NCBI GenBank assembly: GCA_003453215.1
Contig: DMMB01000085.1
Coordinates: 2,374-11,052, forward strand
From: Oscillospiraceae bacterium
GTDB taxonomy: Bacteria > Bacillota > Clostridia > Oscillospirales > Ruminococcaceae
Length of the DNA stretch: 8,679 bases
Direction: 5' to 3'
The notes beneath the pieces are model-generated. The model searched no databases. It saw only the letters and a program-made list of their open reading frames with translations, and was not told the DNA's origin. Below are positions 1-6,127 of the stretch, piece after piece. How positions within the stretch are numbered: position 1 is the first letter of the stretch; each line of letters opens with the position of its first letter. The translations under genes and the position numbers were made by a program.

Positions 1-129
1 CCGCAGCGCCAGCAGCTCGCCTATTCCTTCGGCCGAAAGTTCGGAAGCGGTGCGCCGGCCCATATATACGCCCTGCCGCTGGTGTTCGGTGCGGCCATGC
101 CGGATAAAGTGCAGTACATAGTTTTTCAT
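1..129 (-). CDS. Histidine phosphatase family protein, N-terminal part only
   Basis: The gene reads leftward from ATG at 129 and leaves the window after 43 codons. The start MKNYVLHFIRHGRTE contains the RHG signature of the histidine phosphatase (phosphoglycerate mutase-like) superfamily, in which the His of RHG is the phospho-accepting residue and the first Arg binds phosphate. The superfamily includes phosphoglycerate mutases, alpha-ribazole phosphatases and small-molecule phosphatases; the visible part cannot distinguish them. AAAGGAGG (complement of 136-143) lies six bases upstream of the ATG and fixes the start. It is transcribed divergently from the HTH regulator at 363. Seen: motif, start and RBS. 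Inferred: a soluble cytoplasmic phosphatase of unknown substrate. Confidence 0.85.
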   Translation of the reverse strand, partial: MKNYVLHFIRHGRTEHQRQGVYMGRRTASELSAEGIGELLALR

Positions 130-163
130 GCCTGCCCTCCTTTGCGGTTTCATCTCCAAATTT

Positions 164-192
164 CTATGGTATTATATCATAGTTTTACCATA
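164..192 (-). promoter_or_regulatory. Putative promoter -10 box with overlapping operator-like dyads for the phosphatase gene
   Basis: On the minus strand a perfect TATAAT lies at 176-171, about 42 bases upstream of the phosphatase ATG. No good -35 box is seen at 16-18 bases. Two inverted repeats frame the -10: TATGGTA (165-171) with TACCATA (186-192), a perfect 7-bp dyad, and CTATG (164-168) with CATAG (178-182). A weak -35 plus dyads over the -10 suggests a regulated promoter, possibly bound by the adjacent HTH protein. The regulator assignment is inference. Confidence 0.5.
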
Positions 193-290
193 AAAGGAAC
201 TCCTCATTATTAAGTATCACAAAATTTCGGGTCTTTTCTGATGGGTTTTTACAAACTTTAAAGAATATTCCATTTCTTCGACATTTTTTG

Positions 291-319
291 TTTACAAACG
301 CCGCTTTCCCCATTATAAT
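291..319 (+). promoter_or_regulatory. Sigma-A-type promoter of the HTH regulator gene
   Basis: TTTACA (291-296) and a perfect TATAAT (314-319) are separated by exactly 17 bases. Transcription would start near 326, so TTG or ATG codons upstream of that cannot be the real start of the following gene. The 9-mer TTTACAAAC at 291-299 is repeated at 248-256, and with the preceding G the promoter copy forms the small dyad GTTT-AC-AAAC. These repeats are candidate operator sites, for example for autorepression; this is inference. Confidence 0.75.
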
Positions 320-362
320 GATTTATACTATCTGTAATAATGTTAGATTTGAGGTGTACGCC

Positions 363-1076
363 GTGGCCGCGGAATTTTCCCGTTTGCTCACTTTATTGAG
401 AAAAGAAAAAGGCATCAGCCAAAAATATGCTGCACAGCAGCTCGGGGTCTCTCAGGCCCTTCTTTCCCACTACGAAAACGGGATTCGGGAATGCGGTCTT
501 GATTTTTTGGTGCGTGCTGCCGATTTCTACGGGGTCTCCTGCGATTATATCCTGGGCCGCACCCCGGATCGCAATGGACTTACCCTCACCATAGAAGAAT
601 TGCCGGAAAGCGATGCCGCCGGGAAAGAAAACAGCTACCGCAACGGCGTGCAGTGCACCCTCAATAAAAAGCTGATTACCAATTCCCTTAATATTATTTT
701 TGATCTGCTCAATCGCAGCGGCAGCCGCTCCCTGGTCACCGAAGTCAGCGATTTTCTGATGCTTTCGGTTTACCGCGCATTTCGTATTCTGCATGGCGCC
801 AATGAAAAAAATCAACCCGCCATGTTCAAGCTGAACCGCCTGACGGCTCACCCCTATTCTTCGGCCATGATGCAGGTCTGCCAGGCTAATGCCGAGCAGA
901 TCGCCGCCGGAAAGCCCGCCGATGGCATGGATCCCATCGCCCATCCGGAAGCCCTGGCCCTTTCTACCGAAAGCCTCAGCCGGGATTATCCGCTGTTTGC
1001 CACCTCCCTGCTCAATCTTGTAACCAATGCAGAAAAGCGGGTGCTTTCCATGCAGGCCCCGGAAGAACACAAATAA
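363..1076 (+). CDS. XRE-family helix-turn-helix transcriptional regulator
   Basis: Predicted 237-residue cytoplasmic DNA-binding protein. Residues about 5-62 form a Cro/C1-type HTH: FSRLLTLLRKEKGISQ, then the helix-turn-helix AAQQLGVSQALLSHYENG with recognition helix near residues 30-39, and the usual end of the domain in YGVSCDYILGRTPD. The remaining 170 residues are mostly alpha-helical in character and match no family I recognise; they may hold an effector or oligomerisation domain. The reading frame is open from TTG at 288, but that codon lies inside the promoter. GTG at 363 follows GAGGTG (351-356) at six bases and puts the HTH at the N-terminus, as is normal. The gene is monocistronic, with its own promoter and terminator. 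Its targets are unknown; the divergent phosphatase promoter and its own promoter are the obvious candidates. Confidence 0.85.
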   Translation: MAAEFSRLLTLLRKEKGISQKYAAQQLGVSQALLSHYENGIRECGLDFLVRAADFYGVSCDYILGRTPDRNGLTLTIEELPESDAAGKENSYRNGVQCTLNKKLITNSLNIIFDLLNRSGSRSLVTEVSDFLMLSVYRAFRILHGANEKNQPAMFKLNRLTAHPYSSAMMQVCQANAEQIAAGKPADGMDPIAHPEALALSTESLSRDYPLFATSLLNLVTNAEKRVLSMQAPEEHK

Positions 1077-1089
1077 CAGCTTATTTTCT

Positions 1090-1124
1090 CCCCTCTGTCC
1101 TTTGGGCGGAGGGGGTTCTTTTTT
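1090..1124 (+). terminator. Intrinsic terminator of the HTH regulator gene
   Basis: An 11-bp stem with a three-base TTT loop forms from 1090-1100 and 1104-1114, with three G-T wobbles in the stem, followed by GTTC and a run of six T (1119-1124). It begins 13 bases after the stop codon. The structure is typical of Rho-independent termination. Confidence 0.85.
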
Positions 1125-1556
1125 CTCCTTATTCCCTGCATTACGCAGAAAAATTAGCCTTGTGACATAGAAAAAATCCGGATTATCATTTATTTTCCCT
1201 GCTATCCCATTTATCCTGTTCCGTATCTTAGGAACAAATCCGGCGAAACAAAAGAGCAAAATTGTCGGCTGTCCTGTTCTTATCTTTTTGCCGCGGGCCT
1301 TTCGGCGGAGCCGCAACACCCCCTCCGGGGGCGTTCCCCGCACCCTTTGGGTGCAGGGCGCCGGGCTTCGCCCGGCGGCGGCTCCGCCACCCGGCAAGAG
1401 GCAACCTTTTGGAAAATGTCCTCGCGCGCACGCCCATACACCTGCGGGCGCACCGAAGCGCGCCTGCATGCGATACGTTTTATTCTCCTTTTTTCCTGCT
1501 GCCGGTCCCGTAGAAATTTTCCTTTTTTTAGCCCGCTCGAATTTACACCCCGTTCA
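1125..1556. other. Long intergenic stretch with no convincing protein gene
   Basis: From the terminator to the next promoter no frame on either strand has a plausible start, ribosome binding site and protein-like composition. The left third is AT-rich and holds a perfect 10-bp palindrome AATCCGGATT (1175-1184) and a dyad TGTTCC (1217-1222)/GGAACA (1231-1236). TCCTGTTC occurs twice (1214-1221, 1272-1279). The middle is the GC-rich four-way-junction element described separately. To its right, GCGCGC (1424-1429 and 1458-1463) and CGCCC/GGGCG (1431-1435, 1446-1450) could form a further nested hairpin. A weak rightward promoter, TTGTGA (1160-1165) and TATCAT (1184-1189) with an 18-base spacer, is possible but unsupported by any gene. 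Confidence 0.6.
1288..1397 (-). repeat. Four-way-junction palindromic element (candidate interspersed repeat or structured RNA)
   Basis: A closing stem of 11 perfect pairs (GGCGGAGCCGC, 1304-1314, with GCGGCTCCGCC, 1378-1388) encloses three hairpins that fill the space with no unpaired base between them. Arm 1 is 1315-1335 (3 pairs, one A-C mismatch, 5 pairs, loop TCC). Arm 2 is 1336-1358 (3 pairs, one C-A mismatch, 6 pairs, loop TTT). Arm 3 is 1359-1377 (8 pairs, loop TTC). Outside the core, GGG (1295-1297)/CCC (1390-1392) and TTGCC (1288-1292)/GGCAA (1393-1397) extend the symmetry to about 110 bases. Both arm mismatches become G-U pairs in a minus-strand RNA, hence the strand given. It is not a tRNA. 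From its GC-rich intergenic character I suspect one copy of a dispersed repeat of this bacterial group, but the window holds only one copy. Confidence 0.75.
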
Positions 1557-1585
1557 TTGACAGGCCGCTGGAAAAAGACTACAAT
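1557..1585 (+). promoter_or_regulatory. Near-consensus sigma-A promoter of the lipoprotein-to-prmC operon
   Basis: A perfect -35 TTGACA (1557-1562) is followed after exactly 17 bases by TACAAT (1580-1585), one mismatch from consensus. The transcript should begin near 1592, giving a leader of about 43 bases that contains a small hairpin, TGGGG (1600-1604) with CCCCA (1612-1616), directly before the ribosome binding site. No further terminator is visible until 7014, so this promoter can serve all five downstream genes. Confidence 0.85.
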
Positions 1586-1619
1586 AAATAGTGGTAGATT
1601 GGGGATTTGTACCCCATAG

Positions 1620-1637
1620 AAAGGAGGAATCGCCACG
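1620..1637 (+). promoter_or_regulatory. Strong ribosome binding site pointing to a non-standard ACG start
   Basis: AAAGGAGG (1620-1627) is followed by a seven-base spacer and then ACG (1635-1637), which begins ACG AAA AAG, where ATG AAA AAG would start a classic lipoprotein signal peptide. The in-frame stop TAG is at 1617-1619. Between it and TTG at 1656 there is no ATG, GTG or TTG, and the TTG is 28 bases from the Shine-Dalgarno and would remove the basic n-region. The kinase gene at 3776 has the identical AAAGGAGG plus seven-base arrangement before a normal ATG. Confidence 0.65.
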
Positions 1638-2939
1638 AAAAAGTTCCTTTGCACTTTGGCTTTGGGCGCCGGCTTTTTGCTGGGCCTTACCGGCTGCGAT
1701 CTTTACCAGCCCGATGTGGATTCCCTCCTGACTCCCCCCGTCCTTTCCGAGCTGCAAACCGAAGTGGATGAAGCCCTGCGGGATGTTGTCGGTCAGGAGC
1801 TGCGGCTGTGCTACCCGGCCGGCGGCAACTATCGTTCCCCCTATATTTTTGCCGATCTGGATGGCGATGAGGAGGACGAGGCCGTTGTCTTTTACACCGT
1901 AGAGGATGAGCCGCTGGTTTATCTGCAAATTCTGGATAAAACCAATGGCCGTTGGCGAGCCTATAATGCCCTGCCCGGCACCGAAGGAGAAGTCCTTTTT
2001 GTCGATTTCCGGCACCTTTCCGGCGATGGCACCACCGACCTGCTGGTGGGCTGGCGAGAGCCCGACCGGGAATTTGATACCCTGTACCTTTACCGGTATC
2101 AGGAAAATACCCTCACCGAAGAGTTCCATGTCAGCTGCGACGGCATGGCCATTGCCGATTGGGACAACGACGGCCGCGAAGAGCTCATTGCGGCAACGCT
2201 GGATAGCGGCGTCACACTGCAGCTCATTGGCTGGGGCGGCAGCGGCATTTCGGTGCTGGATTCCGCTTACAGCTCCCTGCGGCTGCAGAGCATTGCCGAT
2301 GCCGTCACCGGACAGATTGCGCCGGAACTGCCCGGCACCATTTTCTCCGGTCGCATCAATATCGATATGACTGCCTCCCTGCTGGTAGGGGTGCAGAATG
2401 GCCGACTGGTACTGCCCCAGGAGGAAAGCGGGGTTGGCTACAATGGCAGCTATTGCTATTCCGGGGCGGCCCCGACCGATATTAACGGCGATGGGATTTT
2501 GGAACTGCCCTGGAGTACGGCGGTTCCCGGCACTTTGGCCGAACTGAACCGGGAGGAAACCCGCTACTTTACCGAATACCGTACCCTGCAGGACGGCATT
2601 TATACCACCACCGATGTTTGCTACCAGAATACCGCCGACGGCTGGCGGCTGGTTCTGCCGGCGGCGCTGTATGACCAGTACCGAATGGGAACCCTGACGC
2701 TGAGCCGACAGGCCGAAACCCGGGAGGTTATCTTCTACCGGTACACTGGCACCCTGGGGGACCACAGCGAAGAATATCTCCGGATCCGGACAGTGGCGAC
2801 GGCAGATGGCAGCGCCCCGGAGGACAGCCGCTACACCCTGCTGACTTCCCGCGGCCAGTTTGCCTACTATGCACTTATCCCCGGCGGCAGTTCCCTTGCC
2901 CTCAGCAGGGTGGAACAGGGCTTTTCCCTTTTGGAATAA
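1635..2939 (+). CDS. Secreted lipoprotein with VCBS/FG-GAP-like Asp-rich repeats
   Basis: Predicted 434-residue lipoprotein. From ACG at 1635 the N-terminus is (M)KKFLCTLALGAGFLLGLTGC: basic n-region, hydrophobic core and lipobox LTGC, with lipidated Cys at residue 21, so it should be anchored to the outer face of the membrane. The mature part carries four spaced motifs resembling the calcium-loop repeats of FG-GAP/VCBS beta-propellers: DLDGDEEDE (about 74-82), a looser DFRHLSGDGTTD (about 124-135), DWDNDGREE (about 176-184) and DINGDGILE (about 282-290). I recognise no catalytic motif. It is first in an operon with a response regulator and a sensor kinase, so an accessory role in envelope sensing is plausible but unproven. 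The start codon is irregular, as described for the ribosome binding site; starting at TTG 1656 would leave a signal peptide without positive charge. Confidence 0.8.
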   Translation, partial: TKKFLCTLALGAGFLLGLTGCDLYQPDVDSLLTPPVLSELQTEVDEALRDVVGQELRLCYPAGGNYRSPYIFADLDGDEEDEAVVFYTVEDEPLVYLQILDKTNGRWRAYNALPGTEGEVLFVDFRHLSGDGTTDLLVGWREPDREFDTLYLYRYQENTLTEEFHVSCDGMAIADWDNDGREELIAATLDSGVTLQLIGWGGSGISVLDSAYSSLRLQSIADAVTGQIAPELPGTIFSGRINIDMTASLLVGVQNGRLVLPQEESGVGYNGSYCYSGAAPTDINGDGILELPWSTAVPGTLAELNREETRYFTEYRTLQDGIYTTTDVCYQNTADGWRLVLPAALYDQYRMGTLTLSRQAETREVIFYRYTGTLGDHSEEYLRIRTVATADGSAPEDSRYTLLTSRGQFAYYALIPGGSSLALSRVEQGFSLLE

Positions 2940-2999
2940 GCCGCCCCAGCAAAAACCAATTTCCTTATTTGAGGCTGATATACAAGGAGGTAACCATTT

Positions 3000-3704
3000 A
3001 TGGCAGCACCCCGTAAAATTTTAATCTGTGAGGACGAAGACGCCATCCGTGAATTTGAGGTCATCAATCTGCAGCGCAGCGGCTACGAAGTGGTGGACGT
3101 CTGCTGCGGCGAGGACGCTATCCGCGTTTTTGATGAGCAGGGCGACAGCTTTTCGGTCGCTATTCTGGATATTATGATGCCCGGCATCGACGGCTTTACC
3201 GTCTGCAAACACATCCGGGAAACCAACCATACCCTTGGTATCATCATGCTTTCGGCCAAAAGCCAGGAAATGGACAAGGTAAATGGCCTGATGCTGGGGG
3301 CCGATGACTACATCACCAAGCCCTTTAGCCCCAGCGAACTGGTAGCCCGGGTAGATGCCGTTTACCGCCGGGTAAGCATGAGCAGCGCCAGGCAGGAACC
3401 GGAAAATGAACTGCGTTCCGGGCCGTTCCTGCTTAATATCCGCAGCCGCAGCCTGACCCGCGACGGACAGAAAATTGACCTGACCCAGGTGGAATTTCAG
3501 CTGATGGAACACTTTATGCGCAACCCCAATGTGGCGCTGGACCGCAACAGCCTGCTGACCACCGTATGGGGGGACAGCTACTTTGGCGATGATAAAATTG
3601 TGGACGTTAACGTTCGCCGGCTGCGCATGAAGATCGAGCCGGAACCCAGTAATCCCAAATACCTCACCACCGTATGGGGATTTGGCTACAAGTGGGTGGA
3701 ATAA
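3000..3704 (+). CDS. OmpR/PhoB-family response regulator
   Basis: A 234-residue cytoplasmic transcription factor of standard length. The receiver domain (about 5-120) has the acidic pair E11/D12, phospho-acceptor D57 in ILDIMMPGIDGF, the switch Ser S85 and the conserved K107 in DYITKPF. The C-terminal winged-helix DNA-binding domain (about 138-234) shows the OmpR pattern: LTQVEFQLMEHFMRNPN, the recognition-helix region VDVNVRRLRMKIE and the closing hairpin TVWGFGYKWVE. All residues needed for phosphorylation are present. ATG at 3000 follows AAGGAGG (2984-2990) at nine bases. It lies 60 bases after the lipoprotein stop and 71 before the kinase gene, with no terminator between, so it is the cognate regulator of that kinase by position. 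The regulon is unknown; autoregulation of the promoter at 1557 would be typical. Confidence 0.95.
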   Translation: MAAPRKILICEDEDAIREFEVINLQRSGYEVVDVCCGEDAIRVFDEQGDSFSVAILDIMMPGIDGFTVCKHIRETNHTLGIIMLSAKSQEMDKVNGLMLGADDYITKPFSPSELVARVDAVYRRVSMSSARQEPENELRSGPFLLNIRSRSLTRDGQKIDLTQVEFQLMEHFMRNPNVALDRNSLLTTVWGDSYFGDDKIVDVNVRRLRMKIEPEPSNPKYLTTVWGFGYKWVE

Positions 3705-3723
3705 CCATCCGTTAAAACCGCTC

Positions 3724-3741
3724 AATCCGTTTAATCCGTTT
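3724..3741 (+). repeat. Short tandem repeat between regulator and kinase genes
   Basis: AATCCGTTT occurs twice head to tail (3724-3732 and 3733-3741), preceded by related text (ATCCGTT, CCGCTC) and followed by CATTTATTTCAT, a further imperfect duplication. The whole 71-base gap has low complexity. It could be slippage-prone filler or a tandem binding site; it lies upstream of the kinase ribosome binding site at 3761-3768. Confidence 0.6.
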
Positions 3742-3775
3742 CATTTATTTCATCGATGGGAAAGGAGGAAACACC

Positions 3776-5176
3776 ATGGCGCCACGCAGCAGCATTACCA
3801 AACGGTGGTTACTGAACAGCTTTGGTATTATCGTTGTCATTATGGTAGCGATGGTCATTGGTGTTTCCGCCGCCATGCACTCCTTCTACTACAACAGTGC
3901 CTCCCAGTACATCCGTACCCGGGCCGCCGCCATGAGCGCCCAACTGGAAAGTGCCGCCGCCGACGCCGGCAGCGACTTTAATGCCCGGCTGTATGAACTG
4001 GTACAGGATTTTGAATACAAAGACCGGATAGAACTGATGGCCATTGACAGCGAAGGAACCGTGTTCCTTACTTCCAGCGGTTTTTTGCCGCAGGATACCG
4101 CCATGCCCGACCTGGCTGACGCCCAGTTCAATAATGGCACCGGCTCCTTTACCGGACGGTGGGACGGCCAGAAAATTATGGCCGTAACGGTGCTTTCCTC
4201 CCTTTCCGGAGAGGATCTCCTTGGCCTGCGGTATGTGGTCTCCATGCAGGCCATCGACCGGCAGCTGACCCTGATTACGGTATTTGCTTCGCTGGTGGCG
4301 CTGGCCATATTGCTCTTTGTGCTGTATACCAGCAGTTATTTTATGAATTCCATCATTGTCCCGGTGGGCGAAGTGAGCCGCACCGCCCGGCAGATTGCCC
4401 AGGGCGACTTTGATGTGCGGCTGGACACCCACAATGACGATGAAATCGGCCAGCTGTGCGCTTCCATCAATAATATGGCGGAAGAACTGAGCAACGCCGA
4501 ACAGGTAAAAAACGATTTTATCTCTTCGGTGAGCCATGAACTGCGTACCCCGCTGACCGCCATAAGGGGCTGGGGCGAAACACTGCTGAGCGACGACGAT
4601 CTGGACTCGGAAACCCGGCGGAAAGGGATGCAGGTGATCATGGGCGAAACAGAGCGGCTTTCCCAGATGGTGGAGGAGCTTCTGGACTTTTCCCGCATCC
4701 AGGGCGGCCGCATGGTGCTGAGCCGGGAAAATGTAGACCTGGCGGCAGAGCTGGGCGATGTGGTGCTGATGTACACCGAACGAGCCCGCCGGGAGAACAA
4801 AACCCTTCTGTATGAGGAGCCGGAAGGCATTATTGTGGTGTATGCCGACCGCAACCGGCTGCGGCAGGTCTTCATTAACATACTGGATAACGCCATTAAA
4901 TACTCCGACAGCGGCGACACCGTAAAAGTGGAACTGACCACAGCCGGCGGCAGCGCTGTGATTGCGGTGGCCGATACCGGAATCGGCATAGCGCCGGAGG
5001 AGCTGCCGAGAGTAAAGGATCGTTTTTACAAAGGGAAATCCTCCCGCCGCGGGTCCGGCATAGGGCTGGCGGTGGCCGATGAAATCATCAATATGCATGG
5101 CGGCAGCCTGAAGCTTACTTCCCGCAAGGGAGAAGGCACCACCGTGACCATTACCTTGCCGCTGGCAAGGGGATAA
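3776..5176 (+). CDS. Membrane sensor histidine kinase (HAMP-HisKA-HATPase)
   Basis: A 466-residue inner-membrane kinase. Transmembrane segment 1 is at about 13-34 and segment 2 at about 163-187, enclosing an extracytoplasmic domain of about 125 residues whose centre (IELMAIDSEGTVFLTSSG, 85-102) resembles PAS-like/sCache sensor folds. A HAMP domain follows (about 188-240, with PVGEVSRTARQIAQGDF and DEIGQL). The HisKA H-box has phospho-acceptor H254 in SVSHELRTPL. The ATPase domain has the N-box (QVFINILDNAIKYS, N368/N372), G1 box (DTGIGI from D400), F-box region (DRFYKGK) and G2 box (GSGIGL, 427-432), so the enzyme should be active. ATG 3776 is seven bases after AAAGGAGG (3761-3768). It pairs by position with the preceding response regulator; the co-transcribed lipoprotein may modulate it or report to it. 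The signal is unknown. Confidence 0.95.
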   Translation: MAPRSSITKRWLLNSFGIIVVIMVAMVIGVSAAMHSFYYNSASQYIRTRAAAMSAQLESAAADAGSDFNARLYELVQDFEYKDRIELMAIDSEGTVFLTSSGFLPQDTAMPDLADAQFNNGTGSFTGRWDGQKIMAVTVLSSLSGEDLLGLRYVVSMQAIDRQLTLITVFASLVALAILLFVLYTSSYFMNSIIVPVGEVSRTARQIAQGDFDVRLDTHNDDEIGQLCASINNMAEELSNAEQVKNDFISSVSHELRTPLTAIRGWGETLLSDDDLDSETRRKGMQVIMGETERLSQMVEELLDFSRIQGGRMVLSRENVDLAAELGDVVLMYTERARRENKTLLYEEPEGIIVVYADRNRLRQVFINILDNAIKYSDSGDTVKVELTTAGGSAVIAVADTGIGIAPEELPRVKDRFYKGKSSRRGSGIGLAVADEIINMHGGSLKLTSRKGEGTTVTITLPLARG

Positions 5177-5197
5177 GAAAGGAAATAACAAACCCAT

Positions 5198-6127
5198 ATG
5201 GCAGAAAACAAAAAGAAAACATCCATCGGAGGACAAGCCCTGATTGAGGGCATTATGATGCGGGGGCCGTTTCTTTCCAGCATGGCCACCCGGCTGCCGG
5301 ATGGCAGCATTGGCCTGGAAACCTGGGACACCTACAAAGGAAATACCGTCCACTGGACCCGCAAAGTGCCGTTTATCCGCGGCATCTTCAATATGGTGGA
5401 TTCCATGGTGACCGGTTACAGCTGCCTGATGAAGAGCGCAGAAAAAGCCGGTGTGGAAGAGGAACCGACCAAATTTGACAAGTGGCTGGAAAAAAAGCTG
5501 GGCGATAACATGATGAAGGTGCTGGGCGGCATTTCCGTCGTATTGGGAATTGTGCTGGCCGCAGTACTGTTTATCCTTATTCCTACCGGGCTTTCTTCCC
5601 TTTTAAAGCCGCTCTTGGGCGCAGGCATCGGGCTTTCGCTCATAGAAGGCCTCATTAAGGTCATCATTCTGGTAGGGTATATGGCGCTGTGCAGCCGCAT
5701 GAAAGAAATTCACCGGGTTTTTGAATACCATGGCGCTGAGCACAAATCCATTGCCTGCTACGAAGCCGGACTGCCGCTGACAGTAGAAAATATCCGCCCG
5801 CAAAGACGGTTCCACCCCCGCTGCGGCACCAGCTTCCTGTTCCTGGTGGTATTTATCTCCATCATTGTGGGGTCTTTTATCAGCTGGGAAAACCCGGCCA
5901 TAAGAATGCTGATTAAGCTGCTGCTGATTCCCGTCGTAGTGGGCATCAGCTATGAACTGATTAAGCTGGCCGGACGTTCCGATGGCGTGCTGACCCGGAT
6001 TATTTCGGCGCCCGGAATGTGGCTGCAGCATATTACCACCTGCGAACCGGACGATGGCCAGATAGAATGTGCCATTGCTGCACTGGAAGCCGTAATCCCG
6101 GAGGATGAAAATGCCGACCGCTGGTAA
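5198..6127 (+). CDS. yqhQ: DUF1385 (YqhQ-family) conserved membrane protein
   Basis: A 309-residue integral membrane protein of the family represented by Bacillus subtilis YqhQ; to my knowledge its biochemical function is not established. Family hallmarks are visible: the N-terminal GGQALIEGIMMRG (11-23), EYHGAEHK (177-184) and HPRCGTSF (206-213). The conserved His, Glu and Cys residues suggest metal binding or redox chemistry, but that is inference. Hydrophobic segments lie at about 108-135, 146-165, 212-229 and 237-256. The start at 5198 is preceded by a weaker Shine-Dalgarno (AAAGGAAA, 5178-5185) at a rather long 12-base spacing, and the gene is only 21 bases after the kinase stop, so translation may depend on the upstream gene. 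In many Firmicutes this family sits beside prmC, as here, where the two genes overlap by 17 bases. Confidence 0.9.
   Translation: MAENKKKTSIGGQALIEGIMMRGPFLSSMATRLPDGSIGLETWDTYKGNTVHWTRKVPFIRGIFNMVDSMVTGYSCLMKSAEKAGVEEEPTKFDKWLEKKLGDNMMKVLGGISVVLGIVLAAVLFILIPTGLSSLLKPLLGAGIGLSLIEGLIKVIILVGYMALCSRMKEIHRVFEYHGAEHKSIACYEAGLPLTVENIRPQRRFHPRCGTSFLFLVVFISIIVGSFISWENPAIRMLIKLLLIPVVVGISYELIKLAGRSDGVLTRIISAPGMWLQHITTCEPDDGQIECAIAALEAVIPEDENADRW

Noticed and set aside
1160..1189. Weak rightward promoter (TTGTGA-18-TATCAT) in the intergenic region
   Set aside because: Poor match and no gene or terminator directly downstream to support it; mentioned only in the region description.
1304..1388. Cloverleaf considered as a tRNA
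   Set aside because: Loops are only three bases, there is no anticodon or T-loop consensus and no CCA end, and the stem lengths do not fit.
393..1469. Long minus-strand open frame of 358 codons covering the HTH gene and the palindromic element
   Set aside because: It runs antisense through a recognisable HTH gene and the structured element, has low-complexity Gly/Arg/Pro-rich composition, and its GGAG is 15 bases from the ATG.
1592..1634. Lipoprotein operon leader considered as a riboswitch or attenuator
   Set aside because: About 43 bases with a single 5-bp hairpin and no T-run; too short for known riboswitch classes.
1554..2765. Minus-strand open frame of 403 codons
   Set aside because: Antisense shadow of the lipoprotein gene, with no recognised motif and no ribosome binding site.
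3809..5353. Minus-strand open frame of 514 codons
   Set aside because: Antisense to the sensor kinase and the start of yqhQ, whose conserved motifs are beyond doubt; its His/Gly-rich composition is typical of a shadow frame.
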